Of a stretch of 64,000 bases of DNA, positions 56,052 to 64,000 are shown one piece after another. Source of the stretch: Herbaspirillum sp. RTI4. Lineage in GTDB: Bacteria > Pseudomonadota > Gammaproteobacteria > Burkholderiales > Burkholderiaceae_D. Position 1 is the stretch's first letter. Each line of letters opens with the position of its first letter. The notes under the pieces were generated by a model. The model made no database searches and was not told where the DNA came from. It saw nothing but the letters and a program-made list of their open reading frames with translations. Where the stretch lies: positions 1,984,001 to 2,048,000 of the forward strand of contig NZ_JAVIWQ010000002.1 of NCBI RefSeq assembly GCF_034313965.1. The letters run 5' to 3'. Position numbers and translations under genes: made by a program.

Positions 56052-56798
56052 ATGCGTCAAAAACTCATTGCTGGCAATTGGAAAATGAATGGCAGTCTGT
56101 CTGCAAATGCAGATCTGCTGTCGGGAGTTTGCGCGGGGCTGTCTCAGCCGCATTGCGAGGTAGCCGTATGTGTGCCGACGCCTTATCTTGCGCAAGCGCA
56201 GTTGGCGCTTGCTGAGTCAAAGCTGAAGCTGGGTGCGCAGGATGTTTCGGCTCATGCAGCGGGCGCTTACACGGGTGAGGTTTCTGCTTCGATGTTGCTG
56301 GAGTTTGGCGTGCAGTACGTGATCGTGGGGCACTCCGAGCGTCGTGCTTATCATTCTGAGAGTGATGCCGTAGTAGCGCAAAAAACACTTGCAGCGCTTG
56401 CGGCAGGCTTGACCCCGATTGTTTGCGTTGGCGAAACTCTGGAGCAGCGTGAAGCCGGGCAAACGAATGATATTGTGGCTAATCAGCTCAATAGTGTGTT
56501 GGCTGTGATTTCCAGCGACGATGTGGCTCGCATTGTGGTGGCTTATGAGCCTGTTTGGGCCATTGGTACCGGGAAAACTGCAACACCGTCCATGGCGCAA
56601 GAAGTGCATGCATTTTTGCGCTCTCAGTTAGCAATCAAGAACGCAGCGGCGGCTCAGCTAGTGGCGATTTTGTATGGTGGTAGCATGAAGCCCGATAATG
56701 CTGGCGAATTGCTGGGCATGGCCGATATTGATGGCGGACTTATTGGCGGCGCGGCTCTAAAAGCAGCAGATTTTCTTGCCATTATTCAAGCGGTCTGA
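56052..56798 (+). CDS. tpiA: Triosephosphate isomerase
   Basis: 248 residues. [11 protein letters not shown] gives the catalytic Lys/Asn, VIVGHSERR the His, and [15 protein letters not shown] the catalytic Glu with loop 6. [14 protein letters not shown] is the phosphate-binding strand. It interconverts DHAP and glyceraldehyde-3-phosphate. secG follows after 42 bp, a common arrangement. Confidence 0.98.
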   Translation: MRQKLIAGNWKMNGSLSANADLLSGVCAGLSQPHCEVAVCVPTPYLAQAQLALAESKLKLGAQDVSAHAAGAYTGEVSASMLLEFGVQYVIVGHSERRAYHSESDAVVAQKTLAALAAGLTPIVCVGETLEQREAGQTNDIVANQLNSVLAVISSDDVARIVVAYEPVWAIGTGKTATPSMAQEVHAFLRSQLAIKNAAAAQLVAILYGGSMKPDNAGELLGMADIDGGLIGGAALKAADFLAIIQAV

Positions 56799-56840
56799 CG
56801 CTTCATATTTGATTTATCTGAAATTGGAAACTGTAAATAC

Positions 56841-57191
56841 ATGAACACTTTTTTTACCGCTATTGTTATTGTTCAAGTGCTGTCTGCGCTGACTATTATC
56901 GGACTGGTTTTGCTGCAGCACGGTAAAGGCGCCGATATGGGAGCTGCTTTTGGTTCTGGTGCTTCGGGCAGTTTGTTTGGTGCCACTGGCTCATCGAATT
57001 TTTTGTCTAAGTCGACAGGGGTGGCTGCGGCAGTATTTTTTGCGGCGACACTGGCGTTGGCGTATCTCAGTAATCATCACGCGGTAGCGAGTGGTGGTGT
57101 TATGGATGCACTGCCAATTCCGTCAACAGTCGTTCCGACTCCGGCTGCGCCAGTTGTTCCAGCCACCCCGGTTAATGAAATTCCGAAATAA
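56841..57191 (+). CDS. secG: Preprotein translocase subunit SecG
   Basis: 116 residues. Two membrane helices (TAIVIVQVLSALTIIGLVLL; GVAAAVFFAATLALAYLS) flank the conserved cytoplasmic loop QHGKGADMGAAFGSGASGSL. The Pro/Val/Ala-rich tail is variable in the family. It is the accessory subunit of SecYEG. Confidence 0.96.
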   Translation: MNTFFTAIVIVQVLSALTIIGLVLLQHGKGADMGAAFGSGASGSLFGATGSSNFLSKSTGVAAAVFFAATLALAYLSNHHAVASGGVMDALPIPSTVVPTPAAPVVPATPVNEIPK

Positions 57192-57268
57192 CTTTCCTTG
57201 TTTTGTTTCGCGGTCGCTAGCCTTGGGCGATCGAGTGTTAAACAATCAGTTTTAATCCTATTTGTGCA

Positions 57269-57297
57269 TTGAACAAGAATGACAAGCAGGTTAAAAT
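57269..57297 (+). promoter_or_regulatory. Sigma-70 promoter of tRNA-Leu
   Basis: TTGAAC (57269-57274), 17-base spacer, TAAAAT (57292-57297), 11 bp before the tRNA gene. Confidence 0.65.
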
Positions 57298-57308
57298 AGC
57301 AGCCTTAA

Positions 57309-57394
57309 GCCGACGTGGTGAAATTGGTAGACACGCTATCTTGAGGGGGTAGTGGCGTAAAGCTGTGCGAGTTCGAGTCTCGCCGCCGGCACCA
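57309..57394 (+). tRNA. tRNA-Leu (GAG)
   Basis: 86 nt with encoded CCA and the long variable arm of class II tRNAs. Anticodon GAG at 57343-57345 in TTGAGGG; T arm GCGAG/CTCGC with loop TTCGAGT. The acceptor arms GCCGACG and CGCCGGC leave one A-C mismatch (57313 with 57386); all other pairs are sound. Confidence 0.95.
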
Positions 57395-57406
57395 GAAATG
57401 AAGTGG

Positions 57407-57444
57407 AAAAGCCAGCAAAGGAGTAAAGCCTGAGCTGGCTTTTT
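57407..57444 (+). terminator. Intrinsic terminator after tRNA-Leu
   Basis: AAAAGCCAGC (57407-57416) pairs with GCTGGCTTTT (57434-57443) around a 17-base loop, with a short T run. It isolates the tRNA from the nuo operon. Confidence 0.75.
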
Positions 57445-57458
57445 GTCGAAGGGATACG

Positions 57459-57488
57459 TTGCTCGATATTGAGAATCATTCCTAAATT
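57459..57488 (+). promoter_or_regulatory. Candidate nuo promoter overlapped by a Fur-box-like sequence
   Basis: TTGCTC (57459-57464), 18-base spacer, TAAATT (57483-57488) is a plausible promoter. The spacer (57465-57483) reads GATATTGAGAATCATTCCT, 14 of 19 identical to the E. coli Fur-box consensus. The first gene downstream, nuoA, starts at 57515. Confidence 0.4.
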
Positions 57489-57514
57489 TTTGTTCAACAT
57501 ACCTGCGCCCAAAC

Positions 57515-57874
57515 GTGAACCTCGATAATTATCTCCCCGTATTACTGTTTATTTTGATTGGCATCGGCGTAGGTATCGCCCCTCAGTTGCTTGGTCGTCT
57601 ACTCGGCCCGCACAAGCCTGATGCCCAAAAAACTTCTCCCTATGAGTGTGGCTTCGAAGCGTTTGAAGATGCCCGCATGAAATTCGATGTGCGCTACTAC
57701 CTCGTAGCCATTCTGTTCATTTTGTTCGACCTTGAAACTGCTTTTTTCTTTCCCTGGGGCGTCGCAATGCGCGATCTGGGCTGGTCCGGCTTTGTCACGA
57801 TGATGGTGTTCATCGCTGAATTTGTAGTCGGCTTTTGGTACATTTGGAAGAAGGGTGCCCTGGACTGGGAATAA
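57515..57874 (+). CDS. nuoA: NADH-quinone oxidoreductase subunit A
   Basis: 119 residues, GTG start at 57515. Three membrane helices; [19 protein letters not shown] is the conserved loop with the quinone-side Cys, and [15 protein letters not shown] the second helix with conserved acidic residues. A membrane-arm subunit next to the quinone site of complex I. First gene of the nuo operon. Confidence 0.97.
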   Translation: MNLDNYLPVLLFILIGIGVGIAPQLLGRLLGPHKPDAQKTSPYECGFEAFEDARMKFDVRYYLVAILFILFDLETAFFFPWGVAMRDLGWSGFVTMMVFIAEFVVGFWYIWKKGALDWE

Positions 57875-57877
57875 CTT

Positions 57878-58354
57878 ATGTCAATTGAAGGCGTATTGAA
57901 TGAGGGGTTCGTAACCACCTCGCTGGACAAAGTAATCAACTGGACGCGCACAGGTTCAATGTGGCCGATGACCTTCGGTTTGGCGTGTTGTGCTGTTGAG
58001 ATGATGCACGTTGGGGCGTCCCGCTATGATCTGGACAGGTTCGGAATTATGTTTCGTCCGTCACCACGTCAATCGGATGTGATGATCGTTGCCGGCACAC
58101 TGTGCAATAAAATGGCACCGGCATTGCGTAAAGTTTACGACCAGATGGCTGAGCCGCGTTGGGTTATCTCCATGGGTTCATGCGCTAATGGCGGTGGTTA
58201 TTATCATTATTCTTACTCGGTGGTGCGCGGTTGTGATCGCATCGTGCCGGTCGATGTCTATGTGCCAGGTTGCCCGCCCACAGCGGAGGCTTTGCTGTAC
58301 GGCGTCATCCAGTTGCAAAACAAGATCAAGCGCACTAATACCATTGCGCGCTAA
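57878..58354 (+). CDS. nuoB: NADH-quinone oxidoreductase subunit B
   Basis: 158 residues. It ligates cluster N2: tandem Cys in [11 protein letters not shown], then Cys in MGSCANGGG and [26 protein letters not shown] is highly conserved. It sits at the junction of the peripheral arm and the quinone pocket. It starts 3 bp after nuoA. Confidence 0.98.
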   Translation: MSIEGVLNEGFVTTSLDKVINWTRTGSMWPMTFGLACCAVEMMHVGASRYDLDRFGIMFRPSPRQSDVMIVAGTLCNKMAPALRKVYDQMAEPRWVISMGSCANGGGYYHYSYSVVRGCDRIVPVDVYVPGCPPTAEALLYGVIQLQNKIKRTNTIAR

Positions 58355-58366
58355 GAGGGTAGAACG

Positions 58367-58960
58367 ATGACTAAACTGGAAACTCTCGAAGCAGCCGTGC
58401 GCAATGCGCTGGGGGGGTATCTGCAAAATCTGGTCGTGGAATTGGATCAGGTCACCATTATCGTTAATGCAGGCGATTATTTATCTGCAATGCGTGTATT
58501 GCGCGATCACGCCGATACTCGCTTTGATCAGATGATGGATTTATGCGGTGTCGATTATTCTGCTTATGGCGACAGTGAATGGGATGGCGCGCGTTTTGCC
58601 GTTGTCTCACACCTGCTATCGGTGCAACACAATTGGCGCTTGCGCGTGCGGGTATTCGCGCCGGATGATGATTTGCCGCTAGTGTCTTCGGTAACGTCTA
58701 TCTGGTCGACAGCCGACTGGTACGAACGCGAAGCTTTTGACTTCTTCGGTATTCTCTTCGACGGTCACAACGATTTGCGTCGTATTCTGACTGACTATGG
58801 CTTTATTGGTCATCCTTTCCGCAAAGACTTCCCTGTTTCCGGCTATGTCGAAATGCGTTACGACGCAGAGCAAAAACGTGTGGTCTATCAACCTGTCACC
58901 ATCGAGCCGCGTGAAAACGTTCCGCGCGTGATTCGCGAAGAAAATTACGGGATCAAATAA
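58367..58960 (+). CDS. nuoC: NADH-quinone oxidoreductase subunit C
   Basis: 197 residues (30-kDa subunit). The conserved C-terminal signature [20 protein letters not shown] and [18 protein letters not shown] is present. It is a separate gene from nuoD, unlike the fused nuoCD of E. coli. The stop overlaps the nuoD start by one base (TAATG). Confidence 0.97.
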   Translation: MTKLETLEAAVRNALGGYLQNLVVELDQVTIIVNAGDYLSAMRVLRDHADTRFDQMMDLCGVDYSAYGDSEWDGARFAVVSHLLSVQHNWRLRVRVFAPDDDLPLVSSVTSIWSTADWYEREAFDFFGILFDGHNDLRRILTDYGFIGHPFRKDFPVSGYVEMRYDAEQKRVVYQPVTIEPRENVPRVIREENYGIK

Positions 58961-60213
58961 TGGCAGAGATCAAGAATTACACGCTCAATTTCGGTCCTCA
59001 GCATCCAGCTGCACATGGTGTTTTGCGTCTGGTGTTGGAGCTTGACGGTGAGGTGATCCAACGCGCCGATCCGCACATTGGTCTGCTGCATCGCGCGACC
59101 GAAAAGCTGGCAGAGCAGAAAACCTATCTGCAATCAGTGCCATACATGGATCGGCTCGATTACGTGTCGATGATGTGTAACGAGCATGCTTATGTCATGG
59201 CGATTGAAAAGATGTTGGGTGTCGAGGTGCCAGTGCGCGCCCAGTACATTCGCGTCATGTTCGATGAGATCACCCGCTTGATGAATCACCTGATGTGGAT
59301 TGGTGCACATGCGCTGGACGTCGGCGCCATGGGGGTGTTGCTGTATGCCTTCCGCGAACGTGAAGATTTGATGGATTGCTACGAAGCGGTCTCCGGTGCG
59401 CGTATGCATGCCGCGTATTACCGTCCGGGCGGCGTCTACCGCGATTTGCCCAATGCCATGCCGCAATATCAGGCTTCGATCATGCGTAATGACAAGGCGA
59501 TTCGCGCGCTCAATGAGAATCGTCAAGGCTCCTTGCTCGATTTCATCGATGATTTCACCAAGCGTTTCCCGACTTATGTCGATGAATACGAAACCCTGTT
59601 GACCGATAACCGCATCTGGAAACAGCGACTCGTCGGTGTGGGTGTGGTTTCCCCTGAGCGAGCGCTGGCAATGGGCTTTACCGGTCCGATGCTGCGCGGC
59701 TCCGGGATCGAATGGGACTTGCGACGGAAACAGCCTTACGAAGTCTATGACCAGTTAGATTTTGATATTCCTGTTGGCAAGAATGGCGATAGCTATGATC
59801 GCTATTTGGTACGGGTTGAGGAAATGCGCCAATCGAATCGCATCATTTCCCAGTGCGTTGAGTGGTTGCGAAAAAATGAAGGCCCGGTCATTGTCGACAA
59901 TCACAAGATTGCACCGCCGCCGCGGGTCGACATGAAATCGAACATGGAAGATCTGATTCACCACTTCAAATTGTTCACTGAAGGATTCCATGTACCGCCG
60001 GGCGAGACTTATGCGGCAGTTGAACATCCCAAAGGGGAATTCGGTATTTATCTGATTTCTGATGGTGCCAACAAGCCATACCGCATGAAGATACGCGCTC
60101 CTGGCTTTGCGCATTTGCAAAGTCTGAACGAAATGGCCAAAGGTCACATGATTGCCGATGCAGTAACGATTATTGGATCGCAAGATATTGTATTTGGTGA
60201 GATCGATCGTTAA
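58960..60213 (+). CDS. nuoD: NADH-quinone oxidoreductase subunit D
   Basis: 417 residues (49-kDa subunit). [20 protein letters not shown] at the start, [15 protein letters not shown], and the C-terminal [15 protein letters not shown] and [12 protein letters not shown] are family landmarks. It forms the quinone-binding cavity with NuoB. An 86-bp gap separates it from nuoE. Confidence 0.98.
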   Translation: MAEIKNYTLNFGPQHPAAHGVLRLVLELDGEVIQRADPHIGLLHRATEKLAEQKTYLQSVPYMDRLDYVSMMCNEHAYVMAIEKMLGVEVPVRAQYIRVMFDEITRLMNHLMWIGAHALDVGAMGVLLYAFREREDLMDCYEAVSGARMHAAYYRPGGVYRDLPNAMPQYQASIMRNDKAIRALNENRQGSLLDFIDDFTKRFPTYVDEYETLLTDNRIWKQRLVGVGVVSPERALAMGFTGPMLRGSGIEWDLRRKQPYEVYDQLDFDIPVGKNGDSYDRYLVRVEEMRQSNRIISQCVEWLRKNEGPVIVDNHKIAPPPRVDMKSNMEDLIHHFKLFTEGFHVPPGETYAAVEHPKGEFGIYLISDGANKPYRMKIRAPGFAHLQSLNEMAKGHMIADAVTIIGSQDIVFGEIDR

Positions 60214-60299
60214 TCGATGATGTGATGCTGATGCTTTTTCCTATTGCTATATTGCAATAACAACCCCGCGCAGAAGATTGCGCACGGACGGTCAACGAC

Positions 60300-60791
60300 A
60301 TGCTGTTATCTCAAGAAGCCTTACATAAAATAGATCGCGAGCTGGCGAAATATCCAGCCGATCAAAAGCAATCTGCCGTTATGGCAGCATTGGCAATTGC
60401 CCAGGATGAACATGGTTGGTTGCCGCCCGAACTGCAGCATGAAATCGCTGACTATCTGGACATGGCGCCGGTAGCAGTACAAGAAGTCGCCACGTTCTAC
60501 AACATGTACAACACGCGGCCAGTCGGGAAATTCAAAATTACCGTATGCACCAATTTGCCTTGCCAGTTGTCAGGCGGTGCCAATGCAGCCGCTTATCTCA
60601 AGCAAAAATTGGGCATTGGATTCAAAGAAACTACATCGGACGGCCAGTTCACTCTGCTTGAAGGCGAATGCATGGGCGCTTGCGGAGATGCGCCTGTGAT
60701 GTTGCTCAATAACAAACGGATGTGCAGCTGGATGTCGAACGAAAAAATTGATGCGCTGATTGTAGAGTTAAGCGAAGGCACTGCCAAATGA
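60300..60791 (+). CDS. nuoE: NADH-quinone oxidoreductase subunit E
   Basis: 163 residues (24-kDa subunit). [2Fe-2S] cluster N1a ligands are visible: CTNLPC (Cx4C) and CMGAC (Cx3C). [16 protein letters not shown] is conserved. It is part of the NADH-oxidising tip with NuoF, whose gene it overlaps (ATGA). Confidence 0.97.
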   Translation: MLLSQEALHKIDRELAKYPADQKQSAVMAALAIAQDEHGWLPPELQHEIADYLDMAPVAVQEVATFYNMYNTRPVGKFKITVCTNLPCQLSGGANAAAYLKQKLGIGFKETTSDGQFTLLEGECMGACGDAPVMLLNNKRMCSWMSNEKIDALIVELSEGTAK

Positions 60792-62083
60792 CCTCATTGC
60801 ACAATCGTCATATCAATCCATTGATTCTTGCAGGTCTAGATGGTGCCAACTGGCATCTGGCTGACTATGTCAAGCGCGGAGGTTATGCCTCTCTCAAGCG
60901 TATTCTTGCTGACAACATCACTCCAGAACAAGTGATTGCCGAACTGAAGGCATCCTCGCTGCGTGGACGTGGCGGCGCCGGTTTTCCGACTGGCCTGAAA
61001 TGGAGTTTCATGCCGCGTCAGTTTCCAGGTCAGAAGTATCTGGTCTGCAATAGCGACGAAGGCGAGCCGGGCACATTCAAGGATCGGGACATTCTGCGCT
61101 ACAACCCGCATGCATTGATCGAAGGAATGATCATTGGCGGCTATGCAATGGGTATTACCGTTGGGTATAACTACATTCACGGCGAAATTTGGGACGCCTA
61201 TGCGCGTTTCGAAGAGGCGTTGGAAGAGGCGCGTGCTGCCGGTTTTCTTGGCGACAATATCCTCGGTTCCGGTTTGAATTTCCAGCTGCACGGCCATCAC
61301 GGCTATGGTGCTTATATTTGTGGAGAAGAAACGGCGTTGCTGGAATCGCTTGAAGGTAAAAAAGGCCAGCCGCGATTCAAGCCACCGTTCCCTGCGAGCT
61401 TCGGCTTGTACGGTAAGCCGACCACGATCAACAATACTGAAACTTTCGCCGCAGTGCCTTTCATTTTCCAGATCGGCGCAGCCGCTTATGCGGGTATAGG
61501 CAAGCCAAATAATGGCGGTTCGAAGATATTTTCGATTTCAGGCGATGTGGAATTGCCAGGAAATTATGAAGTACCGCTCGGAACGCCATTTGCCAAATTG
61601 CTGGAACTGGCAGGTGGTATGCGCGGCGGGAAAAAAATCAAGGCTGTGATTCCTGGTGGTTCTTCTGCACCCGTTATTCGGGGCGATGTCATGATGGATA
61701 CGGACCTCGATTACGATTCGATTGCCAAGGCTGGTTCCATGCTAGGTTCTGGTGCGGTCATCGTAATGGACGATACCCGCTGCATGGTTAAGTCCCTGAT
61801 GCGCCTGTCGTATTTTTACTTCGAAGAATCTTGTGGTCAATGTACACCTTGCCGGGAAGGTACCGGCTGGATGTATCGCATGGTAGAGCGAATTGAAAAC
61901 GGTCAAGGTCGTCCAGACGATTTGGATAAGCTCAACGCTGTTGCCGACAATATTCAGGGGCGGACAATTTGTGCGTTGGGAGATGCGGCGGCAATGCCGG
62001 TGCGTGCTTTCATCAAGAATTTCCGTGAAGAGTTTGAGTATCACATCGAGCATAAACATTGCCTGGTGCCGTCTTATATCTAG
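60788..62083 (+). CDS. nuoF: NADH-quinone oxidoreductase subunit F
   Basis: 431 residues (51-kDa subunit). FMN/NADH site: [13 protein letters not shown] and [33 protein letters not shown]; and the N3 [4Fe-4S] ligands in [14 protein letters not shown] plus a later Cys (TICALGDAA). It oxidises NADH and passes electrons to the Fe-S chain. A 112-bp spacer with a small palindrome (62094-62108) separates it from nuoG. Confidence 0.98.
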   Translation: MTSLHNRHINPLILAGLDGANWHLADYVKRGGYASLKRILADNITPEQVIAELKASSLRGRGGAGFPTGLKWSFMPRQFPGQKYLVCNSDEGEPGTFKDRDILRYNPHALIEGMIIGGYAMGITVGYNYIHGEIWDAYARFEEALEEARAAGFLGDNILGSGLNFQLHGHHGYGAYICGEETALLESLEGKKGQPRFKPPFPASFGLYGKPTTINNTETFAAVPFIFQIGAAAYAGIGKPNNGGSKIFSISGDVELPGNYEVPLGTPFAKLLELAGGMRGGKKIKAVIPGGSSAPVIRGDVMMDTDLDYDSIAKAGSMLGSGAVIVMDDTRCMVKSLMRLSYFYFEESCGQCTPCREGTGWMYRMVERIENGQGRPDDLDKLNAVADNIQGRTICALGDAAAMPVRAFIKNFREEFEYHIEHKHCLVPSYI

Positions 62084-62195
62084 CCACTGCCTGCCGCATG
62101 GCATGCGGTGATAGGGCGTTGTGTAATGCCAGCTAAAAACTGGCAGCACAGAACGCATTGAAGCAACAGCACATACTTAGTTTGGGCAAAAAGCC

Positions 62196-64000
62196 ATGGT
62201 CGAAATTGAAATAGACGGCAAGAAAGTGGAAGTACAAGAAGGCAGCATGGTGATGGACGCTGCCAACAAACTTGGCACGTACATTCCGCATTTCTGCTAT
62301 CACAAAAAACTGTCCATCGCGGCTAATTGCCGGATGTGCCTGGTTGACGTCGAAAAAGCACCCAAGCCCCTGCCTGCCTGCGCGACTCCTGTCTCTGCGG
62401 GCATGATCGTACGCACCGCGAGCGATAAGGCGGTCAAGGCGCAGCAAGGCGTGATGGAATTTTTATTGATCAATCATCCCTTGGATTGTCCTATTTGTGA
62501 CCAGGGTGGCGAATGCCAATTGCAGGATCTTGCAGTCGGATATGGCGGTTCTACCTCACGTTACGAAGAAGAGAAGCGTGTAGTGACCCCCAAGGATGTC
62601 GGTCCGCTGATATCGATGAAAGAAATGAATCGCTGCATTCACTGCACCCGTTGCGTCCGTTTCGGTCAGGAAGTTGCTGGCGTCATGGAGCTGGGGATGC
62701 TGGGTCGTGGCGAACACGCGGAAATTACTACTTTCGTCGGCAATACGGTGGATTCCGAGTTGTCGGGAAACATGATCGATCTGTGTCCGGTTGGCGCACT
62801 GACCTCCAAGCCTTTCCGTTACAGCGCTCGTACCTGGGAATTGTCACGCCGCAAATCGGTGAGTCCGCATGACGGCATGGGAACCAACCTGACTGTGCAA
62901 GTCAAGGGTGGCAAAGTGATGCGCGTCCTGCCGCTGGAAAATGACGATGTCAACGAGTGCTGGATCTCGGACAAGGATCGTTTTTCCTACGAGGCTCTGG
63001 ACAGTGAACAAAGACTGACCGCACCGATGCTCAAGCAAGATGGTGTCTGGCGCACAGTCGATTGGCAAACCGCGCTCGAATATGTTGCCCACGGATTGCG
63101 CAATATCAAACACGAACATGGTGCTGACGCAATCGCTGCGCTGGCAACGCCTACTTCGACGCTGGAAGAAATGAACTTGCTGCAAAAAGTAGTGCGCGGT
63201 ATCGGTTCTGAAAATATTGAATTCCGTCTGCGTCAAACAGATTTCACGCTGGATCATCAAGTCACGCCTTGGCTGGGCATGTCTATCACCGAATTCGGCC
63301 AGCTGGATCGGGCATTAGTTATCGGGTCTTTCCTGCGCAAAGATCATCCGCTGCTTGCAGCTCGTCTGCGCCAATCGGTGAAGAATGGCGGTCATGTCAA
63401 TGTGCTGCATGCCACTGACGATGACTTGTTGATGCCGATTGCGAACAAGTTGGTGCGCGCACCGTCCGATTGGCTCGCTGCATTGGGTGAAATAGTTGCT
63501 GCTGTAGCCGCGCTCAAGAATGTTACGGCACCGGCTGGATTCGAAGCTGTCGTTGCGACGGAAGCGGCGCAGAAAATTGCGGTCAGCTTAATGTCTGGTA
63601 CTGCAAAAGCGATCCTGCTCGGTAATGCTGCGAGCCAACACCCGCAAGCGTCGCAACTGCATGTGGCTGCGCAGTGGATCGCCCAACATACCGAATCCAA
63701 ACTTGCGTATTTGACAGAAGGCGGCAATACCGTCGGTGCTTATCTGGCAAATGCCATTCCTGCTGCAGGCAAGGCCCAGCCAGTGTTTGGCGTGGCGCGC
63801 AAAGCGTATCTGCTGCTGAATGTCGAACCAGAATTGGACAGCAGCAACCCGCAAGCTGCACGGACTGCACTGAAGCAAGCCGAGATGGTGGTGGTGATGT
63901 CACCTTACCGTCATGGTGAAGAATATGCGGATGTGTTGCTGCCAATTGCACCGTTCACTGAAACTTCCGGCACCTTCGTCAACTGCGAAGGACGGGCCCA
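62196..64000 (+). CDS. nuoG: NADH-quinone oxidoreductase subunit G (3' end outside window)
   Basis: About 601 residues are visible and the frame is open at the last base. ATG 62196 begins VEIEIDGKKVEVQEGSMVMD. The [2Fe-2S] N1b ligands lie in HFCYHKKLSIAANCRMC and a later Cys; the His-ligated N5 in HPLDCPICDQGGECQLQD; N4 in CIHCTRC with CPVGAL. A molybdopterin-oxidoreductase-like domain follows (about 220 onward; ADVLLPIAPFTETSGTFVN near the window end) without a recognisable cofactor role. It is the large electron-wire subunit of complex I; further nuo genes are expected beyond the window. Confidence 0.97.
   Translation, partial: MVEIEIDGKKVEVQEGSMVMDAANKLGTYIPHFCYHKKLSIAANCRMCLVDVEKAPKPLPACATPVSAGMIVRTASDKAVKAQQGVMEFLLINHPLDCPICDQGGECQLQDLAVGYGGSTSRYEEEKRVVTPKDVGPLISMKEMNRCIHCTRCVRFGQEVAGVMELGMLGRGEHAEITTFVGNTVDSELSGNMIDLCPVGALTSKPFRYSARTWELSRRKSVSPHDGMGTNLTVQVKGGKVMRVLPLENDDVNECWISDKDRFSYEALDSEQRLTAPMLKQDGVWRTVDWQTALEYVAHGLRNIKHEHGADAIAALATPTSTLEEMNLLQKVVRGIGSENIEFRLRQTDFTLDHQVTPWLGMSITEFGQLDRALVIGSFLRKDHPLLAARLRQSVKNGGHVNVLHATDDDLLMPIANKLVRAPSDWLAALGEIVAAVAALKNVTAPAGFEAVVATEAAQKIAVSLMSGTAKAILLGNAASQHPQASQLHVAAQWIAQHTESKLAYLTEGGNTVGAYLANAIPAAGKAQPVFGVARKAYLLLNVEPELDSSNPQAARTALKQAEMVVVMSPYRHGEEYADVLLPIAPFTETSGTFVNCEGRA

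Noticed and set aside
62094..62108. CCGCATG/CATGCGG palindrome between nuoF and nuoG as a terminator
   Set aside because: No T tract follows and the operon continues; too short to interpret.

Overview
The window reads as a chromosome segment of a betaproteobacterium, most likely Burkholderiales and probably Oxalobacteraceae (Herminiimonas/Collimonas/Janthinobacterium-like). This is an inference from gene order (yceD-rpmF-plsX-fabHDG-acpP-fabF; rpoE-rseA-mucD; lepA-lepB-rnc-era-recO-pdxJ-acpS-nagZ-uvrC-pgsA; rpsO-pnp; tpiA-secG-tRNA-Leu-nuoA to G with separate nuoC and nuoD) and from protein sequences; no 16S gene is present. No insertion sequence, prophage or CRISPR array was seen.

Layout. 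1-13822 is accessory and signalling-rich: the 3' part of a CHASE2 class III adenylate cyclase, a two-partner secretion pair (TpsB transporter, TpsA haemagglutinin-like exoprotein) coupled to a FecR-domain protein, a metallo-beta-lactamase-fold protein of the class II cyclic-nucleotide phosphodiesterase type carrying an in-frame 12-bp minisatellite, a SulP anion transporter with STAS and cyclic-nucleotide-binding domains, and a GAF/HD-GYP c-di-GMP phosphodiesterase. 14084-17270 holds an SDR dehydrogenase, a NYN/LOTUS protein and a TPR membrane protein. 17638-25689 is a tripartite RND efflux operon with its own two-component system. A candidate small RNA follows at about 25815-25880.

26055-48789 is mostly core genome: DUF1289 gene, yceF (minus strand), the ribosomal protein L32/fatty-acid synthesis operon, a YgfX-like gene, the sigma-E locus, then lepA to pgsA. 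In the sigma-E locus rseB is not intact: only frameshifted C-terminal fragments remain just before mucD (35931-36198). tRNA-Gly and tRNA-Cys follow, then a MocR-type regulator, yaeQ (minus strand), rpsO, pnp, a quinone oxidoreductase, tpiA, secG, tRNA-Leu, and nuoA to nuoG; nuoG runs off the window end.

How it fits together. The first 14 kb contains proteins predicted to make, degrade and bind cyclic nucleotides beside a surface adhesin system and an anion transporter. The cyclase has Lys/Thr at the adenine-specifying positions (class IIIb, a group known for bicarbonate responsiveness), and the SulP family includes bicarbonate carriers, so a CO2/bicarbonate-cAMP-surface-adhesion circuit is a testable idea, not a demonstrated one. 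The rest is translation, lipid, envelope-stress and respiratory housekeeping with several readable control sites: sigma-70 promoters, intrinsic terminators, alternative hairpins before pnp, a terminator-like hairpin before lepA, and a candidate Fur box before nuoA.
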